A stretch of DNA of 64,000 nucleotides from assembly GCF_965200585.1 (NCBI RefSeq), contig NZ_OZ241361.1; one strand, given 5' to 3'. Position 1 is the first letter of the stretch. Every line of letters starts with the position of its first letter. This stretch comes from Bacterioplanoides sp965200585. GTDB taxonomy: Bacteria; Pseudomonadota; Gammaproteobacteria; Pseudomonadales; Oceanobacteraceae. The notes below the pieces were generated by a model, which was not told the DNA's origin, did not search any database, and saw only the letters and a list, made by a program, of their open reading frames with translations. The translations under genes and the position numbers were made by a program. Below, in pieces: positions 1 to 8,921 of the stretch.

Positions 1-422
1 CGCTGGACGACCTGAAACATTGCTCAGGACTGGTGCTTGGCAGCCCAACCCGATTTGGCAATATGGCCGCACCGCTGAAATATTTCCTCGAAACCACCTC
101 AAACCTATGGCTGACCGGCGCTTTAATCGACAAACCGGCCAGCGCCTTTACGTCTTCGTCGTCGTTACATGGCGGCCAGGAAAGCACCCTGCTGACCATG
201 CTGATGCCATTGCTGCACCACGGCATGATTTACGCGGGCATCCCCTACAGTGAAGCCGGTTTAACTCAGACTCAGGCCGGTGGTACGCCTTACGGTGCCA
301 GTCACTGGGCCGGTGCTGATAACAGCCACGAGCTGAGCGAAACCGAAATTGCCCTGTGCCGCGCACAAGGGCTGCGTGTTGCCAGACTGGCGCAGAAGTT
401 ACTGCCGCATGAGGCTGAATAA
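1..422 (+). CDS. wrbA: NAD(P)H:quinone oxidoreductase WrbA, C-terminal part (truncated by window edge)
   Basis: The reading frame is open from the window edge (first full codon at position 3), so about the first third of the protein lies outside. The visible 139 residues contain the WrbA/flavodoxin-like FMN-binding segment GSPTRFGNMAAPLKYFLE, then SSLHGGQEST, and the late YGASHWAG stretch typical of WrbA. The family is a tetrameric flavodoxin-fold enzyme that reduces quinones by two electrons using NAD(P)H, and it is cytoplasmic. The stop codon is followed directly by the start of a DUF2069 membrane protein gene, a neighbour I recall next to wrbA in pseudomonads. The family call is secure; only completeness is unknown. 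Confidence 0.93.
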   Translation, partial: LDDLKHCSGLVLGSPTRFGNMAAPLKYFLETTSNLWLTGALIDKPASAFTSSSSLHGGQESTLLTMLMPLLHHGMIYAGIPYSEAGLTQTQAGGTPYGASHWAGADNSHELSETEIALCRAQGLRVARLAQKLLPHEAE

Positions 423-812
423 ATGACCCGCAACGCTGAAAGTAAAAACACCCTCACCGCCTACGCCATGATGCTCAGTAGTTATCTGGTCACCGTGGTG
501 ATTCTGTTGGCCGAAACATTTTCCGATGCGCCTGAGAGTATTGACTCCGGCCTGATTTTCCTGGCATCTGGGCTTGGCATCTGGTTATTTAAAATTCTGC
601 CGCTGCTGCTGTTTGTGCCCGGATTTTTCAGCCGCTCTCATAAATCGGCCGCCTGGCTGAGTTATGTTTCCATGCTGTATTTTATTCTGGCGGTATTACT
701 GGCGTTTACCCCGGGCGCATCCCTCTGGGGCTGGAGCATGGTGTTTTCTACCATCGCCTTATTTATCAGCAGTATGTTATTTACCCGCTGGAAAAAAGCG
801 GACGAGCGCTAG
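423..812 (+). CDS. DUF2069 family inner-membrane protein
   Basis: This 129-residue protein has four hydrophobic segments (about residues 12-30, 42-66, 77-95 and 101-120) separated by short charged loops, which fits a small polytopic inner-membrane protein. Length, four-helix layout and position immediately after wrbA match the DUF2069 family of proteobacteria, whose function is unknown. It starts 1 bp after the wrbA stop, so the two are almost certainly co-transcribed and translationally coupled. No catalytic motif is visible. The family assignment is from recognition, and the function is not known. Confidence 0.8.
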   Translation: MTRNAESKNTLTAYAMMLSSYLVTVVILLAETFSDAPESIDSGLIFLASGLGIWLFKILPLLLFVPGFFSRSHKSAAWLSYVSMLYFILAVLLAFTPGASLWGWSMVFSTIALFISSMLFTRWKKADER

Positions 813-854
813 CGCCATATTTAAAATTTAAAAAATGATAAGAGAGATCCAACG

Positions 855-1301
855 ATGAAATTATCGGTTTATTTATCCGGAGAAATTCACACCGACTGGC
901 GTGATGATATTGCCAACGGCGTAAAAGAAGCTGGATTAGAGGTTGAACTGACCGGCCCGAATACCAATCATGCGGCATCCGATGACTGCGGCGATGAGAT
1001 TTTAGGCAAAGAAGAAAATAACTTCTGGAAAGATCATAAAGCCGCGAAAATTAATGGCCTGCGTACCCGCAAGCTGATTGCTGACGCTGATATTGTTGTG
1101 GTTCGCTTTGGCGATAAATACAAACAGTGGAATGCCGCTTTTGATGCGGGTTACGCTGCGGCGTTAGGCAAGTCTGTGATCGTTCAGCACGACCCATCTC
1201 TGACTCATCCATTAAAAGAAGTGGATGCGGCGGCAATGGCTGTGTGTGAAACACCGGAGCAGGTGGTTGAAATTCTGAAATATATTAATCGTGATGGTTA
1301 A
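855..1301 (+). CDS. YtoQ family protein
   Basis: A 148-residue soluble protein. It begins LSVYLSGEIHTDWR and carries GPNTNHAASDDCGDEILG, then DADIVVVRFGDKYKQWNAAFDAGYA. This arrangement matches the YtoQ family and resembles the nucleoside 2-deoxyribosyltransferase-like fold (an SGxx strand-loop at the N-terminus and an acidic/aromatic pocket motif near residue 95). The family has no established reaction. The ORF is preceded by AGAGAG about 7 bp upstream of the ATG and followed by a strong terminator, so it ends the wrbA-side transcription unit. Confidence 0.82.
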   Translation: MKLSVYLSGEIHTDWRDDIANGVKEAGLEVELTGPNTNHAASDDCGDEILGKEENNFWKDHKAAKINGLRTRKLIADADIVVVRFGDKYKQWNAAFDAGYAAALGKSVIVQHDPSLTHPLKEVDAAAMAVCETPEQVVEILKYINRDG

Positions 1302-1315
1302 TTATTAAGGCAGAT

Positions 1316-1366
1316 AAAAGCCGGGAGTTTTGCTGGGTTGGCTCAGCAGGACAGCCCGGCTTTTTC
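1316..1366 (+). terminator. Rho-independent terminator after the YtoQ-like gene
   Basis: AAAGCCGGG at about 1317-1325 pairs with CCCGGCTTT at about 1355-1363, followed by a T run. The loop is long (about 29 nt) and can itself pair partly (TTGCTGGG/CTCAGCAGG). It lies 15 bp after the stop of the YtoQ-like gene. Confidence 0.75.
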
Positions 1367-1418
1367 AAAAGCCTTGCTCTAACCACCACATACAGCGTTA
1401 GTTCTTTTAAGGTGAGTT

Positions 1419-1721
1419 TTGAAAAATTATAAATTAAAACTATTTATCATTTTAATGAAAGAAAATAGATGGGGAATCATCTCTTTCTTCCTGGCAACTT
1501 CATTTTATGTAGCATTGGCTTACTTTTCTGCTGAAGAGAGGGTGCGTGTTGAATGTACCGTCACTGATAAAGGCGTGAGCTTTTCTGAAACCGGAAACAT
1601 CCCAAATGTTAGGTGCAAGCTAGATAATGGAGTTACCATAGTCGTTTCAAATAAGTCCAGGCATTACGATATTGACGACGTAATTTTTGTAAACACACGG
1701 AAATCAAATATTAACCCATAA
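1419..1721 (+). CDS. Hypothetical small membrane-anchored protein, A+T-rich
   Basis: A 100-residue ORF with a TTG start, chosen because AAGGTGAG lies just upstream and no in-frame ATG precedes it. Residues about 20-36 form one hydrophobic segment (GIISFFLATSFYVALAYF) after a lysine-rich N-terminus, so the rest (EERVRVECTVTDKGVS...) should face the periplasm. It contains two cysteines (VECTV and VRCKL) that could form a disulfide. Codon use is visibly more A/T-rich than its neighbours, suggesting recent acquisition. I recognise no family. It sits between a terminator and the convergent lptG. Confidence 0.5.
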   Translation: MKNYKLKLFIILMKENRWGIISFFLATSFYVALAYFSAEERVRVECTVTDKGVSFSETGNIPNVRCKLDNGVTIVVSNKSRHYDIDDVIFVNTRKSNINP

Positions 1722-1743
1722 ACTAGCCATTAGTGGGAGTTCC

Positions 1744-2823
1744 CTACCCCGCCTTCCTTAGCATCAACACCCCAACCGCAAAACAGCCAGCAATCGGAAT
1801 AATACTCGCCCAGATCGGTTCAAAGCCAAACACAATACTGGCGGGTGCCAGTAGTTCCTCGGCGTATTTGTAGACCAGCCCCACCAGAATACCGGAGAAA
1901 ATCCGCTGTCCAGGTGTGACCGCCCGCAGCGGGCCAAAAATAAAGGAGATACCCAGAATCACTAACGCAAAGGTGCCTAATGGCTGCGTGACTTTGCGCC
2001 AGAACGACAGCAAATAATTATCCGCGTTTAAGCCCTGCTCGGATAAATAACGGGTGTATTGGTACAGCCCGGAAATCGACATATCGCGTGGTAGCACCAT
2101 CACCACGCTCAGGCTTTGTGGGGTTAAATCGGTTTCCCAATCCAGTGAATCAAACTGTTCGCGGCGAGTAGCATCGTCGTCGATATACACGTCGGTGACC
2201 TGCTCCATCTGCCAGTGGCGACGCTGGTATATCGCACGGTTGGCAGTACGAATGCGCTGCAGTTCGGCATCTTCATTAAATTCATACAAGGTCACGCCGT
2301 GCAGAACACCATTAGGTTCAATGGCGTTAAAGCGCATAAATTCGTTGCCTTCCCGGTGCCAGTAACCGCGCCCTTTATTAGAGTGGGTTTCCCCTTTGCC
2401 CTGGGCCACCGCCCGTTGTGACTGAGCAATACGCTCTAGCGAGGGAATAGCATATTCTGCCACCAGCATACTGATCACCATCAGTATCAGAACCGGTTTC
2501 ATCACTGCCAGCATAATACGTGTCACCGACACCCCGGCAGCGCGCATCACGGTTAATTCACTGTTGGCAGCCATCGAGCCCAACCCGGCTAAACAGCCAA
2601 TTAAACAGGCCATCGGCATATATTCATAGGCCCGGCGTGGCAGGCGCATACCAATAAACTGCAGTGCTTCAACAAACTGATAACTGCCTTTTAATCGCCC
2701 TAGTTCGTCAACCAGAGCAAACACCGCATCCAGGCCAATAATCACTACGACCACCATCAGGGTGGCGAATAACACGTTGCGGCCAACGTAGCTGTCGAGT
2801 CGTCTCATGCTGGCGGATCTCAT
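1744..2823 (-). CDS. lptG: LPS export ABC transporter permease LptG
   Basis: This 359-residue permease has the LptF/LptG layout: TM helices near residues 16-36, 57-80 and 102-122, a periplasmic beta-jellyroll region (about 130-270), and three C-terminal TM helices (about 275-355). With LptF and the ATPase LptB it forms the inner-membrane complex that extracts lipopolysaccharide and passes it to LptC. The start at 2823 overlaps the lptF stop by 4 bp (ATGA) and has GGTGAAG upstream. A second ATG at 2808 would give MRRLDSYVG, closer to the usual N-terminus. The neighbour order lptF-lptG divergent from pepA is the standard one. Confidence 0.95.
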   Translation of the reverse strand: MRSASMRRLDSYVGRNVLFATLMVVVVIIGLDAVFALVDELGRLKGSYQFVEALQFIGMRLPRRAYEYMPMACLIGCLAGLGSMAANSELTVMRAAGVSVTRIMLAVMKPVLILMVISMLVAEYAIPSLERIAQSQRAVAQGKGETHSNKGRGYWHREGNEFMRFNAIEPNGVLHGVTLYEFNEDAELQRIRTANRAIYQRRHWQMEQVTDVYIDDDATRREQFDSLDWETDLTPQSLSVVMVLPRDMSISGLYQYTRYLSEQGLNADNYLLSFWRKVTQPLGTFALVILGISFIFGPLRAVTPGQRIFSGILVGLVYKYAEELLAPASIVFGFEPIWASIIPIAGCFAVGVLMLRKAG

Positions 2824-3890
2824 AACTGCTTCACCTTATGACGACGTAACATTTCCGGAATGGTTAATAACCCAACACCAATGGCCAAATAGAGTAAATG
2901 CAGCCCCCAAATAGCGCCGTCCGGATGAATTTTGCCTTTCTCGATCATGCCGGTCAGGCCAATCATCAGCGAGATGTACACCATAAACAGCACAATGGCC
3001 GGAAACAGTTTGGCGAACTTGCCTTGGCGCGGGTTTACTTTGGATAAGGAAAACGCAATCAGGGTGACGATCGGCACCATCAGAATCAGAGAAATACGCC
3101 AGCGTAATTGCCCCTGATGTTTTTTATCCGCCGAGCCAATCAGATCCTGAGTCGGCACTGCTTCTTTACGCAGCTTACGGCGTTCTTCCGGTTCATCGGC
3201 AATTTTCACCCCGTACAAACCAAAATCTAAACTCTGAATATTCAGCTGGCCTAACGGCACGTCATAACGGCGACCATTATGCAGCTCTAAAAAGCGCGAG
3301 CCGGTTTCATCACTGACGTATTGCGTACCGCGCTCAGCGACCAATAAGGTTTCGCCATCAGCAATAAATACCCGGCGCATTTCCGATTTATCACCGGATA
3401 AACTTTCGGCGTACGTTACCCGGCTGCCCTTTTCGGTGCTCTGAAAACGCCCCGGAGCTAATAATTCAAACTCGGTCAGTTGTGATTGCTTTTTATACAG
3501 ATCTTCCATTTTCTGCGCCCCCCAGGGGCTGAGAAACAAGGTAAAACTGGCCACAACTAATGTCAGTGCTGCTGCCGGGATCATGGTGTAACACAGCAGT
3601 TTCAGGTTAGAAAAGCCGGTGGCGGTTAATACCGTCATTTCACTTTCGGCGTACAGGCGCCCGTACGTCAGCAGAATGGAAATAAATAATGCCAGTGGCA
3701 GAATCATCTCCAGAAACGATGGCAGGCGTAACAGCAGGGTAAAAAAGACAATCTCCAGAGAGACTTCTCCGGCTGCGGCAGACGCCAGTTGGCGAATCAG
3801 GCGACCACTCATCAGAATCATCAGCAGCACGGATGTCACGGCTACCATAGAGCTGGCTAATTCCCTTGCCAGATAACGAAATAAAATCAA
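2820..3890 (-). CDS. lptF: LPS export ABC transporter permease LptF
   Basis: The sequence matches LptF: an N-terminal membrane helix, MSGRLIRQL, further TM helices near residues 45-70 and 90-115, a periplasmic domain with LSGDKSEMRRVFIADGE, and C-terminal TM helices. It pairs with LptG in the LPS-export transporter. I place the start at a TTG giving MILFRYLARE, because that is the family's usual N-terminus and AGAAGG lies 9 bp upstream. The open frame extends to another TTG at 3929, which would add 13 residues and overlap the divergent pepA leader. It is translationally coupled to lptG by an ATGA overlap. Confidence 0.93.
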   Translation of the reverse strand: MILFRYLARELASSMVAVTSVLLMILMSGRLIRQLASAAAGEVSLEIVFFTLLLRLPSFLEMILPLALFISILLTYGRLYAESEMTVLTATGFSNLKLLCYTMIPAAALTLVVASFTLFLSPWGAQKMEDLYKKQSQLTEFELLAPGRFQSTEKGSRVTYAESLSGDKSEMRRVFIADGETLLVAERGTQYVSDETGSRFLELHNGRRYDVPLGQLNIQSLDFGLYGVKIADEPEERRKLRKEAVPTQDLIGSADKKHQGQLRWRISLILMVPIVTLIAFSLSKVNPRQGKFAKLFPAIVLFMVYISLMIGLTGMIEKGKIHPDGAIWGLHLLYLAIGVGLLTIPEMLRRHKVKQL

Positions 3891-3990
3891 AACCAATAAC
3901 CCTTCTTTACCGATACCCTTGTATTTCAAAAAACTGACAGCATCTATACTGTTTAGCTTATTTCTATCTAAGACCCCTGCAGGAGCATAT

Positions 3991-5472
3991 ATGCAATATC
4001 AGGTTTCCAACAATGCTGCCGCCGACGTTCAGGCGAGCTGTATTGTCGTCACTCTCGACCAGTCAGGCAAGTTATCTGACGCGGCACAAGCAATTAATAG
4101 CGCCAGCAATGGCTTTTTACAGGCACGCGTCGAAGCCGGAGACATCAGCGGCAAACTGGCCGAAACCTTATTGCTGCCCGGCGTAGCTGGCATCAGCGCT
4201 GCTCGTGTACTGTTGGTTGGCGTTGGTGACAAAGAACTGAACACCACCTCGGCCATCAAAGTGCTGGACGCCATTGCCAGTGCCACCAGCAAACAATCCG
4301 GTAGCGTGGCGGTAAGCCTCGCTCATTTAGCCGATAACACCCTGAACGAAGCCTGGTGGGCGGAACAAACCGCCATGGCGTTTGGCCGTGCGCAATATCG
4401 TTTTACCGCGACTAAGCCTGTAACTGAGACCGAAGCGGAAGAACAACCGAAACAAGCCGACACCCTGATCTGGCTGGGTGATGATGTCAGCAGCAGCTTA
4501 GAAAAAGGCGAAGCGGTTGCACAAGGCGTCAACTACGCCCGCGATTTAGGCAACCTGCCGGGCAATATCTGTACGCCGTCTTATCTGGCGGAAGAAGCCG
4601 AGAAACTGGCGGCCGACAATGCCAACGTCGAAACCATCGTCATCGACGAAGATCAGATGGAAGCCATGGGGGCCGGTGCGTTTGTCTCAGTGGCCAAAGG
4701 TTCTATCGAGCCGGGCAAGCTGATCATTATGAAATACCAGGGTGCGGATAACGCCGATGAAGCGCCGCATATGATTCTGGGTAAAGGCATTACCTTTGAT
4801 ACCGGCGGCATCAGCCTGAAGCCGGGCGCCAAAATGGATGAAATGAAGTACGACATGTGTGGTGCTGCATCCGTATTGGGTGCGATGCAAGCCATGGTTG
4901 CGCTGCAACCTAAGCAGAACATCATTGGCATGATCACCAGTGCCGAAAATATGCCGGCCGGTCATGCCTCCAAACCCGGCGATGTGGTTACCAGCTTATC
5001 GGGCAAGACTATCGAAATTCTTAATACCGACGCCGAAGGTCGTCTGGTGTTGTGTGATGCACTGACCTACGGCATCAACCACTTTAAACCGGCGTCTATC
5101 GTTGATATCGCCACCTTAACCGGTGCCTGTATGGCCGCATTGGGTGGAGTTAATTCTGGTTTATTCACTCAGGATGAAAGTCTGGCGGATGAGCTGCAAA
5201 ACGCAGCGCGTTACTCCAACGATAAGGTCTGGCGTTTACCACTGGAAGACGACTATCAGGAACTGCTGGATACCAATTTTGCCGATATGGCGAATATTGG
5301 TGGCCCGCTAGCAGGCGCAACCACCGCCGCTTGCTTCCTGGCTCGCTTCACCGAAGGCACGCCATGGGCGCATCTGGATATTGCCGGTACTGCCTGGGGT
5401 GGCGCAGGTAAAAGCAAAGGTGCCAGCGGCCGTCCGGTTCCCTTATTGGTGAATTATTTACTGGCGAAATAG
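3991..5472 (+). CDS. pepA: Leucyl aminopeptidase (M17), PepA
   Basis: This 493-residue M17 aminopeptidase has the signature NTDAEGRLVL and the metal-binding stretch KGITFDTGGISLKPGAKMDEMKYDMCGAA (quoted here in part as KGITFDTGG and MKYDMCGAA). It is a hexameric di-zinc cytoplasmic enzyme that removes N-terminal residues; in E. coli it also binds DNA. The start at 3991 has AGGAG 5 bp upstream. The frame is open upstream to a TTG at 3919, but that extension (a hydrophobic run) lies in the promoter region and is unlikely to be translated. The usual downstream holC-valS pair is absent here; a nitroreductase gene follows instead. Confidence 0.96.
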   Translation: MQYQVSNNAAADVQASCIVVTLDQSGKLSDAAQAINSASNGFLQARVEAGDISGKLAETLLLPGVAGISAARVLLVGVGDKELNTTSAIKVLDAIASATSKQSGSVAVSLAHLADNTLNEAWWAEQTAMAFGRAQYRFTATKPVTETEAEEQPKQADTLIWLGDDVSSSLEKGEAVAQGVNYARDLGNLPGNICTPSYLAEEAEKLAADNANVETIVIDEDQMEAMGAGAFVSVAKGSIEPGKLIIMKYQGADNADEAPHMILGKGITFDTGGISLKPGAKMDEMKYDMCGAASVLGAMQAMVALQPKQNIIGMITSAENMPAGHASKPGDVVTSLSGKTIEILNTDAEGRLVLCDALTYGINHFKPASIVDIATLTGACMAALGGVNSGLFTQDESLADELQNAARYSNDKVWRLPLEDDYQELLDTNFADMANIGGPLAGATTAACFLARFTEGTPWAHLDIAGTAWGGAGKSKGASGRPVPLLVNYLLAK

Positions 5473-5504
5473 CCGGTTACTGAACTATTCACAAAACAAC
5501 CCAT

Positions 5505-5544
5505 AAAACAGCTCGGAGCCGCTAGCTTGGCTCTGAGTTGTTTT
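5505..5544 (+). terminator. Terminator after pepA
   Basis: AACAGCTCGGAGCC pairs with GGCTCTGAGTTGTT (two G-U pairs in RNA), with an 8-nt loop and flanked by A and T runs. It lies 33 bp downstream of the pepA stop. Confidence 0.75.
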
Positions 5545-5678
5545 CGCACCTTTTCTGTCACATCTGCACACATCGTCTGGCTTATCCGGCTGCTACTATT
5601 CTGAATCTGATACACCGAATAACAATTCCTGAAAACCAAATACAACACCTAAAATCAAATAAACAACAGGACGCTTCC

Positions 5679-6338
5679 ATGGCACTCAGTGACATCCTTA
5701 ATGCCCGCTATTCCACCCGCGCCTTTAAAAAAGATCCGGTTGACCCGACCCTGCTCGAAGAAATTTTTGCATTAGCGCAACAATCGCCTTCCAACTGCAA
5801 TGTTCAGCCATGGCAGACCTATGTTTTTTCAGGCGAGAAAAAAGACCAGTTAAAAAACAAATTAATTGCTGAGGTAATGAAGCAACAACCGCCTGAGCCG
5901 GACTTTAACTGGAAAATTGCCTACCAGGGCATTCACCGCGAACGCCAGTTTGGTTCAGCCAATGCACTTTATGGTGCAATGGGTATCGAGCGTGACGATA
6001 AAATGAAACGTAATATGGCGATGCTGCGCAACTGGGCATTTTTTGATGCGCCCCACGTTGCCTTTTTCACCATGGAAAAATACCTCGATATTATGGGTGC
6101 AGTAGATATTGGTATTTACGCACAAACCCTGACGCTATTATTAAAAGAGCGCGGCATTGATAGCTGTATGCAAGGTGCACTGGGGCAATTCCCGGGGCCG
6201 GTGCGTGAGTTTTTAAATCTGCCGGAAGAACAAGGTATTTTATTTGGTATGTCGTTTGGTTATGCTGATGACACGGCCGATGCCAATAAAGCGCGTACTG
6301 ATCGGGCAGCGTTGAATGACGCAGTGACGTTTTTATAA
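5679..6338 (+). CDS. Nitroreductase family protein
   Basis: A 219-residue flavoprotein of the NfsB/FRase-like nitroreductase family. The N-terminal RYSTRAFKKDPVD and QQSPSNCNVQPWQTYVF are the FMN-phosphate and ring-contact motifs, and the C-terminal GMSFGYADD is the usual end of the fold. Members are homodimers that use NAD(P)H to reduce nitro compounds, quinones or enones; the substrate cannot be told from sequence. The start is the ATG with AGGA 8 bp upstream. The frame is open another 47 codons upstream, but that stretch overlaps the pepA terminator and is not protein-like. Confidence 0.9.
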   Translation: MALSDILNARYSTRAFKKDPVDPTLLEEIFALAQQSPSNCNVQPWQTYVFSGEKKDQLKNKLIAEVMKQQPPEPDFNWKIAYQGIHRERQFGSANALYGAMGIERDDKMKRNMAMLRNWAFFDAPHVAFFTMEKYLDIMGAVDIGIYAQTLTLLLKERGIDSCMQGALGQFPGPVREFLNLPEEQGILFGMSFGYADDTADANKARTDRAALNDAVTFL

Positions 6339-6348
6339 AGCATCTGTT

Positions 6349-6846
6349 TTATTTTTGATTGGAATGCTCCAGCCAGGTTAACCAAACCCGCAAATCAAAT
6401 TCCAGCTGGTGATAATCCGGCTCCATATGACAACAAAGCTGGTAAAAGGCTTTGTTGTGCTCCAGTTCTTTTAAATGCGCTAATTCGTGAACCACTATCA
6501 TACGCAAGAAAGCTTCCGGCATTTCACGAAAGCGATTATCGATATGAATTTCTTTTTTCGCCACTAATTTACCGCCGTGTGCGCGGGATATACGCTTGTG
6601 CAAACCCAGCGCATTATAGGCCGGTGCTTTATCGCTGAATTCTACTTTGCTTAACGGAGCGGATTTACGTAGGTAACGGTTTTTCAGCTCGATGGTGTAT
6701 TCATACAAAGCTTTATTGCTACGAATCGCGTGATATTGCGGATAGCGTTTTTGCAGCACCTTACCTAACGACCCCTCATCCAGCAGTTGCTGAACCTGAC
6801 GGGTTAAATGTTCCGGGTAATGCTGAATGTATTTCAACGCCATCAT
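6349..6846 (-). CDS. YgjP-like (M48-related) metallopeptidase domain protein
   Basis: A 165-residue protein with the zinc-protease motif HELAHLKELEHN, in which HELAH supplies two histidine ligands and the glutamate, and a downstream H at the LEHNKAFY position. This is the YgjP/DUF45 family pattern. The upstream KKEIHIDNRFREMPEAFLR also fits. The family is presumed to be zinc-dependent metallohydrolases of unknown substrate. Two adjacent ATG codons (6846 and 6843) are possible starts. It is convergent with the nitroreductase gene, and its start is separated by about 30 bp from the end of the S24 regulator on the same strand. Confidence 0.85.
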   Translation of the reverse strand: MMALKYIQHYPEHLTRQVQQLLDEGSLGKVLQKRYPQYHAIRSNKALYEYTIELKNRYLRKSAPLSKVEFSDKAPAYNALGLHKRISRAHGGKLVAKKEIHIDNRFREMPEAFLRMIVVHELAHLKELEHNKAFYQLCCHMEPDYHQLEFDLRVWLTWLEHSNQK

Positions 6847-6878
6847 CGCGATCCGTTATCACATTGGAATGTTTAGCT

Positions 6879-7532
6879 TTAACAAGCCCGGGCTGACCAG
6901 ACAATTCGACCTAATACCGGGTTATCTTCCAGTGCCGTTAAATCTAATTCCCAGGCCGGATAATCACGGTTATCGCTTTCAACGGTCAGCTGATTACCCT
7001 GCTGTTTCAGACGTTTGGTGAGCAACCCCTGCTCGCTGTTTAATAAATACACGGCATTATTACGAACGTGACGTTGGGTCATATCCACCAGCACCTGATC
7101 GCCGTCACACAAGGTGGGCTCCATACTGTCACCATCGACGGTGACAAAGGCCAGTTGTTCACCACTGACACCCAGCTGGCGGGATAAAAACGATTTATTA
7201 AAGGTGAAATAATCTTCAACACCCTCAGAATCAGCCAGCGCACCACTACCAGCACTGGCTTTAACATCAAACATGGGGGCCAGCACCTGATCACCCGGAT
7301 TCAGCACACCCGCCGGGTTAGCCCCGTCACTTTGTTCGCCGGTTAACAGCCAGGTGATATCAATGCGGTACTCGTTGTAAAGGTCTTGCAGGTACGCCAT
7401 CGACGGGCGACCAGAACCGCGACAAATCCGGTAAATATGAGACGCGGATTTGCCAGTCATTTCTGCGAATTGTTTTTTATTGCCTCCAGCCAGTTGATCA
7501 ACAACGGTTTGAAAGCGATAAGCCAGCGACAT
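6879..7532 (-). CDS. XRE-family repressor-like regulator with S24 (LexA-type) peptidase domain
   Basis: In this 217-residue protein, residues 5-62 form a helix-turn-helix domain (KKQFAEMTGKSASHIYRICRG) and residues about 85-210 form an S24 autopeptidase domain. The catalytic Ser is in GDSMEPTL (about Ser136) and the Lys in LTKRL (about Lys173). An Ala-Gly pair at about 94-95 (ASAGSG) is the expected self-cleavage site. This is the architecture of phage CI- and PrtR-type repressors inactivated by RecA filaments. No phage genes or SOS-type target cluster is nearby, so it may act as a stand-alone damage-responsive regulator. A TATAAT-like element lies on the minus strand at 7573-7578. Confidence 0.88.
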   Translation of the reverse strand: MSLAYRFQTVVDQLAGGNKKQFAEMTGKSASHIYRICRGSGRPSMAYLQDLYNEYRIDITWLLTGEQSDGANPAGVLNPGDQVLAPMFDVKASAGSGALADSEGVEDYFTFNKSFLSRQLGVSGEQLAFVTVDGDSMEPTLCDGDQVLVDMTQRHVRNNAVYLLNSEQGLLTKRLKQQGNQLTVESDNRDYPAWELDLTALEDNPVLGRIVWSARAC

Positions 7533-7598
7533 AAAAACTCCAATGCCTGCACAACGAATAGAAAAGCGGGCGATTATACTTGGCGACTAGCGCATAAC

Positions 7599-7616
7599 CA
7601 GCCCACGGGCTGATTA
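7599..7616 (-). terminator. Hairpin at the end of the RhlE gene (weak terminator candidate)
   Basis: CAGCCC-GT-GGGCTG with flanking TAAT/GTTA gives a stem of about 10 bp immediately after the rhlE stop on the minus strand. No clear U run follows, so termination is uncertain. Confidence 0.35.
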
Positions 7617-8879
7617 TTTTCGACGGCGGCGCTTGCCAGTAGATTGGCCATGGGCGCGTTGTTTGGCCCTGCGCTTTTGCGCAGTGCGGGTATTTTTACG
7701 ATTCTCAGGAATTTCTTTGGTTAAATCCGGCTCATAGCCTTCCAGCCATTGTTGTGGCAAACGCTCATCGAGAATGACCTCAATTTCTTCCAGCAGATAC
7801 TCTTCCCCTAAACTCATCAGAGTAATCGCCGTCCCCGTTTGCCCTGCTCGCCCGGTGCGGCCAATGCGGTGAATATAATCTTCGGCAATATAGGGCAAAT
7901 CGAAATTAATCACGGTATTTAATGCCGGAATATCAATACCACGTGCCGCCACATCGGTTGCCACCAGCACCCGGGTATCACCACTGCGGAATTCCTCTAA
8001 GACACACTCTCTAGCACCCTGAGATTTATCCCCATGAATGGCCTTGGTGACCAGCCCGTCTTTACACATTTCTGCCGCCAAAGCATCCGCGCCTTGTTTG
8101 GTTTTGACAAAAATTAATACCTGATGCCAGTTTTTACTGCCGATTAAATGTGACACCAGTTCGCGCTTGCGGTCAGCATCCACCACATACACTTTTTGCT
8201 CAACCGTGGTTGCGGCGGTATTGCGGGCATCCACCTCAATCAGCTGCGGATCGTTGAGTAATTGTTTGCTGAGTTTAAAAATTTCGTCACTAAAAGTAGC
8301 GGAAAATAATAACGTCTGTCGCTCTTTTGGCAGGCGCTTCAGAATCTGCTGAATTTCATCCATAAACCCCATATCCAACATGCGGTCGGCTTCATCAAAC
8401 ACCAGTGTGTTTAACGCATCGAGACTGACGGCTTTTTTAAATAAGAAATCCAGCAGCCGCCCCGGTGTGGCAACCAATACATCCACGCCTTGTTTCAACG
8501 CCTCCAGTTGCGGATTGAGACTCACACCGCCATACGCCAGACCAACCTTCAACGACGAATATTGTGCGTATTGTTCAAAGCTCTGATGCACCTGCTGGGC
8601 GAGTTCCCGGGTCGGCACCAGAATCAGCGCTTGAACATGCGCCTGAGGCAGCTCCTGAGAAGCAGAATCAGACGATGGTGTTTGCTGCAGCAAGGCATCA
8701 AGGATCGGCAACGCAAACGCTGCTGTTTTCCCGGTGCCGGTTTGCGCTCCGGCCATCACATCATTACCCGACAGCACAACCGGAATAGCCTGCCGCTGAA
8801 TAGGAGTCGGCTGGCTGTAATTCAGCGTTTGTAACGCTTGCTGTAGAACGGGGTTCAGCTGAGAAAAGGAAAAAGTCAT
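7614..8879 (-). CDS. rhlE: DEAD-box ATP-dependent RNA helicase, RhlE type
   Basis: This 421-residue helicase carries the full motif set: Q motif (FSQLNPVLQQ...PTPIQ), motif I AQTGTGKT, Ia PTRELAQQ, Ib TPGRLLD, II DEADRMLDMGF, III SATF, and the C-terminal motifs TDVAARGIDIP and HRIGRTGRAG. The C-terminus is very basic (RAKQRAHGQSTGKRRRRK), which would aid RNA binding. RhlE proteins remodel RNA in ribosome assembly and degradosome-related processes. A second RhlE-type helicase is encoded at 47.6 kb, so the symbol here means the subfamily rather than strict orthology. Confidence 0.92.
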   Translation of the reverse strand: MTFSFSQLNPVLQQALQTLNYSQPTPIQRQAIPVVLSGNDVMAGAQTGTGKTAAFALPILDALLQQTPSSDSASQELPQAHVQALILVPTRELAQQVHQSFEQYAQYSSLKVGLAYGGVSLNPQLEALKQGVDVLVATPGRLLDFLFKKAVSLDALNTLVFDEADRMLDMGFMDEIQQILKRLPKERQTLLFSATFSDEIFKLSKQLLNDPQLIEVDARNTAATTVEQKVYVVDADRKRELVSHLIGSKNWHQVLIFVKTKQGADALAAEMCKDGLVTKAIHGDKSQGARECVLEEFRSGDTRVLVATDVAARGIDIPALNTVINFDLPYIAEDYIHRIGRTGRAGQTGTAITLMSLGEEYLLEEIEVILDERLPQQWLEGYEPDLTKEIPENRKNTRTAQKRRAKQRAHGQSTGKRRRRK

Positions 8880-8921
8880 AACCGGCGCTTGCAGAAAGAA
8901 AGCGCGCAGGTTACCACATGA

